A stretch of 46,805 nucleotides of DNA from Acidobacteria bacterium UBA2990 (GCA_002347025.1 DEAE01000031.1:260281-307085); one strand, 5' to 3'. Positions 35,511 to 44,195 are shown, numbered from the stretch's first letter. A program made the numbers and translations. The notes: generated by a model not told the origin, from the letters alone.

Positions 35511-36647
35511 CTATTTCACCACAGCGAGTTCCAAGGGCGCGTTAGTCAGCAACTCATAGCCAGTGTCAGTCACCACAACGTCATCCTCTAATCTCACACC
35601 ACCAGTACCAGGGAAATAGACCCCTGGCTCAATGGTCAAAACCATCCCCGGCTCCAATTGCACATCCTCTGGGTCAGTCCCAGCCCGACGTTTACCAATC
35701 CGAGGCGCTTCGTGAACCTCGATTCCGAGGCCATGGCCAGTCCCGTGCACAAACGCCCGGCCCAGCCCAAGCCGGTCGAGCACCGCGCGGGCAGAAGCAT
35801 CGACTTCACTCCCTCTTGCACCAGGTTTAATGGCCATCAGGGCAGCCGCATGTGATTGGCGAACCGCGCGATGCCACTCATCTGCAGTCACACCAGGCTG
35901 TCCTAGGCTGGCCATTCTTGTCATGTCCACACAATAGCCTTCGTAAACACCCCCGAAATCAAGCAACACGAGATCACCAGCCCTCAGCCGTCTAGCACTC
36001 GGTCGGGCATGCGGCATAGCCGTGTTGGGACCAGACGCAACGATGGTGTCAAAGGCCAGACCCTCACAACCAGCGTGGCGCACCGCCCACTCTATATCGG
36101 CGGCCACCTCTCTCTCACTCTTTCCCACTCTGAGTTCAGACAGCATCTCTGACATAACTTGAGACACTCGGCTACCAGCCTGACGAAGCACGGCTATTTC
36201 ATGCTCGTCTTTGGTCAGTCTTATCCTCTCAACAAGACCAGAGGTCGGCCCTAGGGTTACCTCAGACCCACTCAATGACCGTTCCAACCAACGGTAACGG
36301 CCTAAAGTGATATGGTCGCTCTCTATTCCCAGTCGCGTGGGACCCAAGCTTCGAAGACTGTCACAGACCGTCTCCTCGTAGGACGACCCAACAATGACCA
36401 CTCTCATGGTCTTCGGAAGGGCCCCTTCCTCGTAAAGGTTTCGAGCTACGGCCCCGTAACGACTGTCGACAATTAGTGATTCACCATCTAGCGACACTAA
36501 TAGCATCCCAGCACTAGCCCTGAGACCAGACAGGTAACTAATGTTAGCTGGCTGAGTGACCAGTAAGGCTGTCAGTTCAGCAGCCCTTAGGTGAGAATGA
36601 AGTGTAGACAGTCGATTTAAAAAAACACTGGGTGTAGCAAGGGACAT
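35511..36647 (-). CDS. Xaa-Pro aminopeptidase/dipeptidase (M24 family)
   Basis: A cytoplasmic metallopeptidase that cleaves beside proline. The 378-residue protein has an N-terminal creatinase-like domain (about 1-140) and the pita-bread catalytic domain with all five metal ligands: Asp230, Asp241, His305, Glu340 and Glu354. Sequence does not firmly separate PepP (aminopeptidase) from PepQ (dipeptidase); the size favours the short Xaa-Pro peptidase commonly encoded ahead of accB. It is divergent from rplM and lies 84 bp upstream of accB. Confidence 0.92.
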   Translation of the reverse strand: MSLATPSVFLNRLSTLHSHLRAAELTALLVTQPANISYLSGLRASAGMLLVSLDGESLIVDSRYGAVARNLYEEGALPKTMRVVIVGSSYEETVCDSLRSLGPTRLGIESDHITLGRYRWLERSLSGSEVTLGPTSGLVERIRLTKDEHEIAVLRQAGSRVSQVMSEMLSELRVGKSEREVAADIEWAVRHAGCEGLAFDTIVASGPNTAMPHARPSARRLRAGDLVLLDFGGVYEGYCVDMTRMASLGQPGVTADEWHRAVRQSHAAALMAIKPGARGSEVDASARAVLDRLGLGRAFVHGTGHGLGIEVHEAPRIGKRRAGTDPEDVQLEPGMVLTIEPGVYFPGTGGVRLEDDVVVTDTGYELLTNAPLELAVVK

Positions 36648-36767
36648 CTGTCAAGGTTCTCCTAAAACGACAGCTGGCCAGACCGCAGCTGACTGAAGAA
36701 AGGCCAACCTAGACAAACTCTACCCTAGGAGCTAGTGTCAAAGCGTGGGGTCTTCGACCAGCACACT

Positions 36768-36797
36768 GGATCTTAGGCTTAGAGTCTAACCAGATCC
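36768..36797. repeat. Inverted repeat ahead of the rplM operon
   Basis: GGATCT (36768-36773) and AGATCC (36792-36797) are inverted arms around an inner TTAG / CTAA pairing, so the segment can fold as a hairpin with an internal loop. It sits just upstream of a TTGACA at 36804-36809, a possible -35 box for rplM with only a poor -10 (TAGCCT) 17 bp later. It could be an operator or the 3' end of an opposing transcript; the function is unproven. Confidence 0.3.
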
Positions 36798-36873
36798 TAA
36801 GTCTTGACAGAAGAAGTATTTGAACGTAGCCTTGACGTTTGTATTTGTGGTGACACTGGCCAGTGGAGATTAG

Positions 36874-37305
36874 ATGTCAACGTACACGCCTAAGCCCTCA
36901 ACCGTCGACCGACAGTGGCATGTGATCGACGCAGGTGAGCAAATACTGGGCCGTGTGGCCACCGTCGCCGCCCGCTTACTCCAAGGAAAGCACAAGCCGC
37001 AATATGCACCGTTTCTTGATACAGGTGATTTCGTAATCATCACGAATGCTAAACAGGTCAAGCTGACCGGTGCCAAGGAAGAAAAGAAGCTCTACCGTCA
37101 CCACAGCGGCTATCCTGGAGGCCTCCGCGAAGAACGGGCCAAGACGCTCCGACAAAGGATACCAACGCGTATGGTCGAGGCTGCTATCCGGGGCATGCTG
37201 CCAAAAACAAAATTAGGCAAACAGATGTACCGCAAGTTAAAAGTCTACGCAGGCTCAGATCACCCACATGCCGCGCAGCAACCTAGAGAGCTCGAGGTAT
37301 CTTGA
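36874..37305 (+). CDS. rplM: Large-subunit ribosomal protein L13
   Basis: Part of the 50S subunit, binding 23S rRNA. The 143-residue protein has the conserved VIDAGEQILGRVATVAA, YAPFLDTGDFVIITNA, and HSGYPGGL regions, with the ending near MLPKTKLGKQMYRKLKVYAGSDHPH. GGAG lies 5 nt before the ATG. It is followed immediately by rpsI, whose Shine-Dalgarno lies within the end of this gene, as in the common rplM-rpsI operon. Confidence 0.97.
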   Translation: MSTYTPKPSTVDRQWHVIDAGEQILGRVATVAARLLQGKHKPQYAPFLDTGDFVIITNAKQVKLTGAKEEKKLYRHHSGYPGGLREERAKTLRQRIPTRMVEAAIRGMLPKTKLGKQMYRKLKVYAGSDHPHAAQQPRELEVS

Positions 37306-37306
37306 C

Positions 37307-37699
37307 GTGGCGGCAACGAACTTTTACGGCACCGGAAGACGCAAGACCTCGGTTGCTCGTGTTTTTCTGAAGCCCGGCTCAGGGGAGATTGTCATCCGAG
37401 GAACCTCGCTTGAAAAGCGGTTTCCGTCGGAAGCGGTACGAACCCGCATCAAAGCTCCCTTGGAAGCTATTGAGGCTACTGGCAAGTTTGACATCCTAGC
37501 CACCGCCAAAGGTGGTGGGGTTACGGGCCAAGCCGACGCACTCCGCCTTGGTATCGCCCGTGCGCTGGTGGCGTTTGACGCCGAGTTGCGTCCGGCTTTA
37601 AAGAAAGCTGGCATGCTCACTCGTGACGCTCGCATTAAGGAACGGAAGAAATACGGACTGGCAGGAGCACGAAAGCGGTTTCAATTCAGTAAGCGTTGA
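37307..37699 (+). CDS. rpsI: Small-subunit ribosomal protein S9
   Basis: Part of the 30S head; its C-terminal tail reaches the P-site tRNA. The protein opens FYGTGRRKTSVARV and closes RIKERKKYGLAGARKRFQFSKR, both hallmarks, with the last Arg conserved. I chose the GTG at 37307, one base after the rplM stop, with GAGG nine bases ahead; this gives 130 residues, the same as E. coli S9. The frame extends to 37268 inside rplM, but those residues are not part of S9. Confidence 0.95.
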   Translation: MAATNFYGTGRRKTSVARVFLKPGSGEIVIRGTSLEKRFPSEAVRTRIKAPLEAIEATGKFDILATAKGGGVTGQADALRLGIARALVAFDAELRPALKKAGMLTRDARIKERKKYGLAGARKRFQFSKR

Positions 37700-37774
37700 T
37701 GAATTGGACTCCACTGTCAGTTTCAAATTGGCTAACTCACATTCTGGGCAGCAGTCAGAAAGGATGGAAGCAGC

Positions 37775-38575
37775 TTGACGTCGATAGCCATTAAGGACTT
37801 GCTCGATGCTGGGGTACATTTCGGGCACCAGACAGAGCGCTGGAACCCAAAGATGAAACCGTACATCTTCGGCGCCCGCAACGGCATCTATATCCTCGAC
37901 CTCAGGAAGACCGCTACCCTATTTGGCGAAGCAGAAGCTTTCGTCCACAATCTCGCCGCCGAAGGTAAGACGGTCCTATTCGTAGGCACCAAACGTCAGG
38001 CCCAAGACCTTGTCGTAGAAGAGGCTCGACGTTGCGGGATGTACTTTGTGAACCAGCGGTGGCTCGGCGGATTACTGACCAATTTTGTGACTATTCAGCG
38101 CAGCATCGCCAGACTTCGTGACCTAGAAGCTATGGAAGAGGACGGGCGGTATGACAACTTCTCCAAGAAGGAAATCGCTCGGAAGGAGAAAGAGAAGCGC
38201 AAACTGCACAAAAATCTGGATGGCATCCGTCACATGTCAAAACTGCCGGACGCGGTCTTTGTAGTAGATACCCGTAAGGAAAAGATCGCTGTCGACGAAG
38301 CCAGAAAGCTAAAAATCCCAGTCATCGGTATCGTCGACACGAACAGCAATCCTGGTGACGTGGACTTCTTGATCCCTGGCAACGATGATGCCTTGAGATC
38401 GATCCGTCTATTTCTCTCAAGGATCGCCGATGCCGCCATCAATGGCCGCGGCCTGCATGATGCTTCGAAAGGTAGTCCTGACGCCGCAGGAGGCAGTACG
38501 AAGAAGGAGGTAGCGCCACCTCAAACGCCGCCCCCTAGCGCCCCACCGTCAGAGGCGCCCCCGGCTTCAGCCTAG
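37775..38575 (+). CDS. rpsB: Small-subunit ribosomal protein S2
   Basis: Part of the 30S subunit, needed for S1 docking. The 266-residue protein begins with TTG, then TSIAIKDLLDAGVHFGHQTERWNPKM, and has the FVGTKRQAQ, FVNQRWLGGLLTNF and VGIVDTNSNP blocks. A purine-rich AAGGATGGAAG precedes the start. The last 35-40 residues form a Pro/Ala/Ser-rich tail not found in E. coli S2; such tails vary among phyla. First of rpsB-tsf-pyrH-frr. Confidence 0.96.
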   Translation: MTSIAIKDLLDAGVHFGHQTERWNPKMKPYIFGARNGIYILDLRKTATLFGEAEAFVHNLAAEGKTVLFVGTKRQAQDLVVEEARRCGMYFVNQRWLGGLLTNFVTIQRSIARLRDLEAMEEDGRYDNFSKKEIARKEKEKRKLHKNLDGIRHMSKLPDAVFVVDTRKEKIAVDEARKLKIPVIGIVDTNSNPGDVDFLIPGNDDALRSIRLFLSRIADAAINGRGLHDASKGSPDAAGGSTKKEVAPPQTPPPSAPPSEAPPASA

Positions 38576-38685
38576 CTGTTTCGTTCAACAACACCCGGCG
38601 CGACAATCCCTGTCGACGCCTATTTCCGGCGCTGTCTTGCAATGGATCTGCATGCGCGCTTATCTCGCATTAAGGACGACAAACG

Positions 38686-39288
38686 ATGGCTATCTCCGCC
38701 GCACAGGTCAAAGAGCTCCGAGACAAAACCGGGGCGGGATTCATGGATTGCAAGTCGGCGCTGGCCGAAGCTAACGGTGACCTCGACCAAGCAATAACTA
38801 TTCTCCGAACCCGTGGTCAAGCCCGCGCAGCCAAGCGGTCTGGCAGAAGTACCAGTCAAGGAATCGTCGAAAGCTACATCCATACGGGCGGCCAAGTCGG
38901 CGTCTTGGTCGAGGTGGGATGCGAATCAGATTTTGTTGCAAGAACTGATGAGTTCCAACAGCTGACTCGGGAAATCGCGATGCACATAGCAGCCGCTAAT
39001 CCACAGTGCGTCACCAGAGACCAAGTCCCCAGCGACGACGTTGAACGTGAACAGTCAATCTTCCGCGCACAGTTTGAAGATTCCAACAAACCGGAACAAG
39101 TAATTGAAAAAATCGTGGAAGGCAAGATGAATAGTTACTTCCAGCAGGTGGTGCTGCTGGACCAACCCTCCATACGAGAACCTAAGACCTCAATCGGTGA
39201 CCTCATCACAGCAGCGATTTCCAAAATGGGCGAAAACATCACGGTTTCCAGGTTTGCCCGTTTCAAGATTGGTGAGGCGCCGGACTGA
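38686..39288 (+). CDS. tsf: Elongation factor Ts
   Basis: Exchanges GDP for GTP on EF-Tu. The protein has the N-terminal UBA-like part with ELRDKTGAGFMDCKSALAEA, and the core motif CESDFVARTDEF that contacts EF-Tu. At 200 residues it is the short form, as in Thermus, with one core subdomain rather than the longer E. coli type (283). AAGGA lies about 10 nt ahead of the ATG. It lies 110 bp after rpsB. Confidence 0.96.
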   Translation: MAISAAQVKELRDKTGAGFMDCKSALAEANGDLDQAITILRTRGQARAAKRSGRSTSQGIVESYIHTGGQVGVLVEVGCESDFVARTDEFQQLTREIAMHIAAANPQCVTRDQVPSDDVEREQSIFRAQFEDSNKPEQVIEKIVEGKMNSYFQQVVLLDQPSIREPKTSIGDLITAAISKMGENITVSRFARFKIGEAPD

Positions 39289-39416
39289 TTTTGTTGCTCC
39301 GGTGATATCTCTCCCGTGAAGCAATTCAAGCCGACCCTCCTTCTGAACCCGCTCTCGGAGAGACACTTTGCGAGGTAGTTCTCTGGTGTTCAAATCAGGG
39401 AGTCGGACTAGTAGGC

Positions 39417-39422
39417 TATAAT
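39417..39422 (+). promoter_or_regulatory. Consensus -10 box just ahead of pyrH
   Basis: A perfect TATAAT ends 11 bases before the pyrH ATG, in the 145-bp gap after tsf. No good -35 is seen at the right spacing, and no Shine-Dalgarno lies between the box and the ATG. If active, it would give pyrH-frr their own transcript with a leader of only about 4-5 nt. Confidence 0.5.
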
Positions 39423-39433
39423 CCTTCCACTCG

Positions 39434-40150
39434 ATGTCAAAACCCGCCTATCGCCGTGTTCTCCTGAAACTCTCCGGGGAAGCACTCATGGGAGAGCGAA
39501 CCTTTGGAATCGACCCACAGGTAGCAGAACAGATCGCCCTAGAAATCAGCGATGTGCGCCAACTCGGCGTCCAGGTGGCAGTAGTCATCGGTGGCGGAAA
39601 TATTTTCCGAGGGCTCGCAGCCAGCGCAAAAGGCATGGACCGTACAACTGCCGACAACATGGGAATGCTGGCAACGGTGATGAACTCACTCGCTCTCTCA
39701 GATGCCCTTGAACGCCAAGGTGAAGACACCCGGGTATTGACAGCCATCGAAATGCGCACAGTCGCGGAACCCTTTATCCGTCGCCGTGCCATTCGACATC
39801 TGAACAAGCAACGCATCGTACTCTTCGCCGCCGGCACCGGCAATCCCTACTTTACAACTGATACGGCTGCCGCACTTCGTGCGATGGAGATGAAGGCCGA
39901 CGTCATCATGAAAGCCACCAAGGTTGACGGCATTTTCACAGCCGACCCAATGACCGACAAGAGCGCCACCCGTATCGATTCCCTCAAGCACCTAGAGGTA
40001 CTAGAGCGGCGGCTCAACGTCATGGACGCAACAGCAATCTCATTGTGTATGGATAATAAGCTTCCAATCGTCGTCTTCAATCTCACGACCCCGGGCAATG
40101 TACGACGGGCGGTCATGGGTGAACCGGTCGGTTCGACGGTTGTAGTCTGA
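39434..40150 (+). CDS. pyrH: UMP kinase
   Basis: Phosphorylates UMP to UDP, usually inhibited by UTP and activated by GTP in bacteria. The 238-residue amino-acid-kinase-fold protein has LLKLSGEALMG, VVIGGGNIFRG, ADNMGMLATVMN, GTGNPYFTTDTAAALRA and the MKATKVDGIFTADP region. The ATG has no Shine-Dalgarno; a TATAAT box ends 11 bases upstream, so translation may be leaderless or nearly so. frr follows after 45 bp. Confidence 0.96.
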   Translation: MSKPAYRRVLLKLSGEALMGERTFGIDPQVAEQIALEISDVRQLGVQVAVVIGGGNIFRGLAASAKGMDRTTADNMGMLATVMNSLALSDALERQGEDTRVLTAIEMRTVAEPFIRRRAIRHLNKQRIVLFAAGTGNPYFTTDTAAALRAMEMKADVIMKATKVDGIFTADPMTDKSATRIDSLKHLEVLERRLNVMDATAISLCMDNKLPIVVFNLTTPGNVRRAVMGEPVGSTVVV

Positions 40151-40195
40151 CCTTCTACCGACAGCACGAAGACAGAGAGGGTTAAGGATATAGCG

Positions 40196-40765
40196 ATGAA
40201 CGTCACTGATAGCCAAAGCGCGGTGGCCGAAGCCCGCGCCGGAATGAAGGGACAAATCGAGCACGTACAGCGGGAATTGGCTGGTGTACGTACTGGCCGG
40301 GCGTCTGTCGGTATTCTGGACTCGGTTCGTGTCGATGCCTATGGCACCCAGATGCCACTAAACCAAGTTGCTACGCTATCCGTGCCCGAACCAACCCTGA
40401 TCGTCGCACATCCGTTCGACGCGGGGCAGATTGGTGCTATCGAGCGCGCTATCCAAAGTGCGAATCTCGGCCTCAACCCAGCCAACGACGGCAAGATCAT
40501 ACGCATTCCACTGCCTCCCTTGACGGATGACCGCCGAAAAGAACTGTCCCGCATCGTCCATTCTCTGGCTGAGGACGGACGCACGGCCATCCGCGGGGTT
40601 CGCCGGCAGGTCAACGATGCGCTCAAGAAACTGCTCAAAGACCACTCAATATCCGAGGATGATGAACGTCGCGCACTGGAGGAAGTCCAAAAGGTCACCG
40701 ACGCCCACATCAAGGACATCGACACCCTACAGCAAACCAAAGATTCTGAGCTACTGGAACACTAG
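40196..40765 (+). CDS. frr: Ribosome recycling factor
   Basis: With EF-G, splits the ribosome after termination. The 189-residue protein has the helical family pattern: ELAGVRTGRASVGILDSVRVDAYG, MPLNQVATLSVPEP, the loop NPANDGKIIRIPLPPLTDDRRKEL, and the long C-terminal helix. Length is close to E. coli (185). AAGGA lies about seven bases ahead of the ATG. In many bacteria uppS and cdsA come next; here thrC does. Confidence 0.96.
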   Translation: MNVTDSQSAVAEARAGMKGQIEHVQRELAGVRTGRASVGILDSVRVDAYGTQMPLNQVATLSVPEPTLIVAHPFDAGQIGAIERAIQSANLGLNPANDGKIIRIPLPPLTDDRRKELSRIVHSLAEDGRTAIRGVRRQVNDALKKLLKDHSISEDDERRALEEVQKVTDAHIKDIDTLQQTKDSELLEH

Positions 40766-40784
40766 TTCAAACTGACTTATACCT

Positions 40785-41954
40785 GTGTCCCTGACTTTTC
40801 ATCTGGAGTGTTCGGTACCCTGCGGCCACGGCCCTTTTAATGCGGCCGAACGGCATCATCTCTGCGTGTGTGGACGACCGCTCCTGGCTCGCTACGACTG
40901 GACTCGTATCGGGGCGACCTGGAAGCGAGAGGCCTTGGTCAACGCCCCGCCTTCGATGTGGCGCTACGCCCCGGCCCTTCCCCTTGGCCCAGACGACCGG
41001 CCGGTCACCTTGGGTGAAGGGTGGACTCCACTCTTCCCTGCCCCCAGACTGGGCGCTGAGTTAGGTCTGACCCAACTACTGATTAAGGATGAGGCCCTCA
41101 ATCCCACAAACTCTTTCAAGGCCCGAGGCATGTCAGCGGCCGTTACTAGGGCCCAGGCTCTTGGAGCCACAACCCTAGCGGTCCCTTCCGCTGGCAATGC
41201 CGCCTGCGCCTTAGCGGCATACGCTGCAAACGCAGGGGTGGAGGCCAGGGTCTTCATGCCGAAGGATGTGAAGACACCGTTTATTCGGGAGTGTCAGCTG
41301 CATGGTGCCGAAGTGACCCTCGTTGATGGTCTAATCACTGACGCCGGCCGCCTAGCGGCCGAGCAAGGCCGCCCGCTAGGCTGGTACGACATCTCGACGC
41401 TTAAAGAGCCCTACCGGGCCGAAGGCAAGAAAACCATGGGCTATGAGATCGCCGAGCAACTCGGTTGGACCTGGCCAGATTGGATCATCTATCCAACCGG
41501 TGGCGGCACCGGTATAGTCGGTATCTGGAAAGCCTGTGAAGAACTCGAGCAGCTCGGCTGGGTCAGCGGACCAAGGCCTCGACTCATTTCGGTACAGGCC
41601 GAGGGATGTGCGCCGATTGTCAGAGCTTTTCACGGTGGCGCCGAAGCTGCCGAGCCCTGGCATGACGCCACGACAGTGGCAGACGGCCTGCGTGTTCCAG
41701 CAGCGGTCGGGGACATGCTGGTGCTGAGAGCGTTACGGGACAGCGGTGGCGGTGCCGTGGCTGTAGCTGACAACGAGATGGTCTCTGGCATGCGCGACCT
41801 TGGCCGATACACAGGCATCGGCGCCGCTCCAGAAGGCGGGGCAACACTCGCAGCGCTCCGACGCCTAGTGGACGATGGAACGATTGGGCCCCATGATCGA
41901 GTTGTGCTTCTCAACACCGGAGGCGCCCTAAAATATTTGGACGTTCTTGACTGA
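40785..41954 (+). CDS. thrC: Threonine synthase
   Basis: Converts O-phosphohomoserine to threonine with PLP. The 389-residue protein has the PLP lysine Lys112 in NPTNSFKARGM, VPSAGNAACALAAYAA and the GGGTGIVGIWKA phosphate-binding loop. The N-terminus holds Cys9, Cys13, Cys27 and Cys29 (CSVPC...CVCG), resembling the short zinc-ribbon start of some archaeal-type threonine synthases. Other fold-type II enzymes such as threonine dehydratase are possible but fit less well. The start is GTG without a visible Shine-Dalgarno. The gene looks richer in G+C than the transporter and KDO genes. Confidence 0.85.
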   Translation: MSLTFHLECSVPCGHGPFNAAERHHLCVCGRPLLARYDWTRIGATWKREALVNAPPSMWRYAPALPLGPDDRPVTLGEGWTPLFPAPRLGAELGLTQLLIKDEALNPTNSFKARGMSAAVTRAQALGATTLAVPSAGNAACALAAYAANAGVEARVFMPKDVKTPFIRECQLHGAEVTLVDGLITDAGRLAAEQGRPLGWYDISTLKEPYRAEGKKTMGYEIAEQLGWTWPDWIIYPTGGGTGIVGIWKACEELEQLGWVSGPRPRLISVQAEGCAPIVRAFHGGAEAAEPWHDATTVADGLRVPAAVGDMLVLRALRDSGGGAVAVADNEMVSGMRDLGRYTGIGAAPEGGATLAALRRLVDDGTIGPHDRVVLLNTGGALKYLDVLD

Positions 41955-42230
41955 TTCTCAGACTCCAATTCGCTTGACGCCTCTAGGTAACAAGCAGGCT
42001 ACTCGCCTCACTGGCTCGAACTCATAAAACCTCAGCCGAATGTCGCTGATCTCGACTCTCGTAGATCCACAAACCAGCCAGTTCCGCATGTGCCGGCTGG
42101 GTAATTAGCCATACGGTCTGTCCGCGATTCGTTTTCAACATACCTGACCCCTTTTACCGGAGGCAGACACTGACCTGAAGCCACGGTGAACGCCTCGGGC
42201 AATACTGAAGCATCCAGCAAACTTGAACGG

Positions 42231-42662
42231 TCAGTTGTGAGTCACGACTTCGACTTCAAATCCAAACGCCTTCAAGGCCTCACGGACCTGACGCTGGTTC
42301 TTTTCATCCAATCGTATGTAGGCGTAGCCGTCTCCGGACATACCCGCCCATTCCACTGTGAGCCAGTGCTGCTTGTTCAGAAGCGGCCTAGTTCGTTCGT
42401 ACAGGATGCGTGTGATGTCGGGGAACGAAATCTGGACGTAAACAGCCGCCGAAGCCGACTCCTCTTCGTCCACAATCCGAAGTTCCTGGGCGTTCCGATC
42501 GATTTGAAGCCGAGCGTCCCGTTCTGTTGCGTCCGGTTGTCCACGGCCTTGGGTCGTGAATTCGACATAGCCAACCTTCCGAAACTCAAGTGTGTCGGCT
42601 GTCAGAGCCTGAAAGGCTGTACTCACACACATTACAAGACAGACCAACATAGTTCGTTCCAT
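42231..42662 (-). CDS. Exported protein of unknown function
   Basis: I do not recognise this 143-residue protein. It starts with a likely signal peptide (about residues 1-22, hydrophobic MLVCLVMCVSTAF, ending ALTA) and then a mixed soluble domain rich in charged residues; VYVQISFPDI and WLTVEWAGMSGDGYAYIRL look like beta strands. No catalytic pattern is evident. I chose the ATG at 42662 because AGGAAG lies eight bases ahead and the signal peptide begins there; the longer frame to 42722 lacks both. It converges on thrC and is transcribed alone. Confidence 0.6.
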   Translation of the reverse strand: MERTMLVCLVMCVSTAFQALTADTLEFRKVGYVEFTTQGRGQPDATERDARLQIDRNAQELRIVDEEESASAAVYVQISFPDITRILYERTRPLLNKQHWLTVEWAGMSGDGYAYIRLDEKNQRQVREALKAFGFEVEVVTHN

Positions 42663-42930
42663 ACGAAGGCTTCCTGAGCGTCGCTGTAGCCTTTCGGCAA
42701 AACCATGCATCGCCATAAACACACTCCGAATTATCTGCCTCCGTCCTGAATGTAATATGGAACCGTTGTATCAAAAAGGCTCGCAGGGAGGTCGCTGGGC
42801 CATTCAAGTCGATCCTCGGATATAGCCCCACCCACCACTGCCAAGGTTGCAGCCGATCCTACCGCTGACTGACAAAGGATTCAAAGCCAGAAGCAGACCG
42901 GCAGTGAGTGCGGGTTCTGGCAATCAGTTG

Positions 42931-43677
42931 TCAATTGGGAAGATCAACATCATTACAGAGGTCAGGCAACGAGGGAAAGGTTCCTCGATTGTTTTCGATG
43001 CGCTCCCTATCCCGCTCACGAATTTTCGTATCGTACAGACTCTCCCAAGTCGTGGCTACGGCAGGCGAAAAATACACGAGCGGACACCGAACCGCATCAC
43101 GACCTCCGGCGTCCAACATATCAAAGTGAACGTGGGCATGTGGTCCTAGAGACCACAGATTGCCAATATGCTGGCCGGCAGTGACTCGATCGCCAAGTGC
43201 TACCAGAATGTTGTCTCGTTGAGTCTGATCTGAAATCGAACCGTCAATTTCAAAATGATACAGCGCATTGAGGCCTGTGCTGGTGAGATGAATGCGAACG
43301 CGGTAGTTCGTTCCCGGACGCCCTTGGCCTGTGTTTAATTGGACCAAAGTCACAATCCCAGTTCCTGGACTCAAAAACCGTCCGCCCGTGATTGTGTTGA
43401 TATCGATACCGGTATGGGAGGGCCCGAAGGCACTGATGAGCGTCACCGCGGCCGGGTCGAAAGGCATCACGGTCATCGTCTGTGTCGCTGGGAGTTCAGA
43501 CAATGATATGCCATTGACCATCAGGCCAGTATTCCCCGTCGATGGTGTGCTTGTTACTGTTGATGCAGGCACCTCCACTGACGTAGGTGTTGTCGGCGAG
43601 GAGGAGTTGCCACCACAAGCCGTCACCGTCCCCACGACAAGCAGCCCCGCAACAACATCGACTAGGCCCTTACGCAT
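42931..43677 (-). CDS. Lipoprotein with M23-type (LytM) peptidase domain
   Basis: Probably an envelope lipoprotein that cuts or binds peptidoglycan or another peptide. From the ATG at 43677 (248 residues) it has a signal with lipobox TVTAC (Cys21), then a Thr/Ser/Pro-rich linker (about 24-50). The M23-like domain has His88 and Asp92 in SHTGIDI and His180, His182 and His184 in GPHAHVHFD, which match the zinc ligands and the HxH motif. The zinc set appears complete, so activity is plausible. A GTG at 43758 gives a longer frame, but its N-terminus would bury the signal. No Shine-Dalgarno is evident. Confidence 0.75.
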   Translation of the reverse strand: MRKGLVDVVAGLLVVGTVTACGGNSSSPTTPTSVEVPASTVTSTPSTGNTGLMVNGISLSELPATQTMTVMPFDPAAVTLISAFGPSHTGIDINTITGGRFLSPGTGIVTLVQLNTGQGRPGTNYRVRIHLTSTGLNALYHFEIDGSISDQTQRDNILVALGDRVTAGQHIGNLWSLGPHAHVHFDMLDAGGRDAVRCPLVYFSPAVATTWESLYDTKIRERDRERIENNRGTFPSLPDLCNDVDLPN

Positions 43678-44164
43678 GTTGGCACCGAAGCAAGATACGG
43701 AATTCAGAGGAAGGATGTCACTTACAGGGACAGGGGTAGCGGTTCCACTGACCGCCACGCTACCGGAACCCTAGGATAACATGACCCGCAGCCGCACCCC
43801 TACAGCGTCCCTGTCAGCCCACGGTATGGATTGATTGGCTTTGACGATGACTCTCTTCACTGGAATCCGTATGGCAGCGGCACTCGTCTAAAGGGGTGAG
43901 GGCATAAAGAAAAGCGACTTTTGGTGCGTCGCCACTATACCCGTTGTCTTTCTCGCTCCACATCTAGGTTATGGCACAGGTTCCTTCTAGGGTCTGGGAA
44001 AGGCCCTTTATTCGAAAACCTTTTGCACCTGTCAGGATTGAGTTGCAGGAGGCATGCACGAGGAGCTGCATTCGTCACCAGGGTGGCCTTCGATCTTACT
44101 CGTCGTCGCCTAGAGTCTTCTGGGTGTTGCCAGAGCGCAGAGGGCGGCGCCGGAGTTGTGCATT
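43678..44164. other. Intergenic region with an orphan plus-strand terminator at its end
   Basis: About 490 bases with no gene I can defend. Plus-strand open frames (43921-44166 and 43971-44357) resemble no known family and the second runs across the gene on the other strand. The region ends in a terminator-like hairpin pointing rightward, which suggests a rightward transcript, perhaps a small RNA, starting somewhere here. No clear promoter was found. Confidence 0.35.
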
Positions 44165-44195
44165 AGACCGGTCATGTCGAAGGCTGGTTTTTTTT
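44165..44195 (+). terminator. Intrinsic terminator on the plus strand with an 8-T tail
   Basis: ACCGGTC and GGCTGGT can pair over seven positions (two G-U pairs) around an 8-nt loop, followed directly by eight Ts at 44188-44195. The T-run overlaps the stop codon of the leftward gene. On the minus strand there is no T tail, so the signal faces right, although no rightward gene is recognised upstream. Confidence 0.5.

Noticed and set aside
42032..42220. A 62-residue minus-strand open frame after thrC
   Set aside because: No family resemblance, signal peptide or ribosome-binding site; likely chance in a short intergenic gap.
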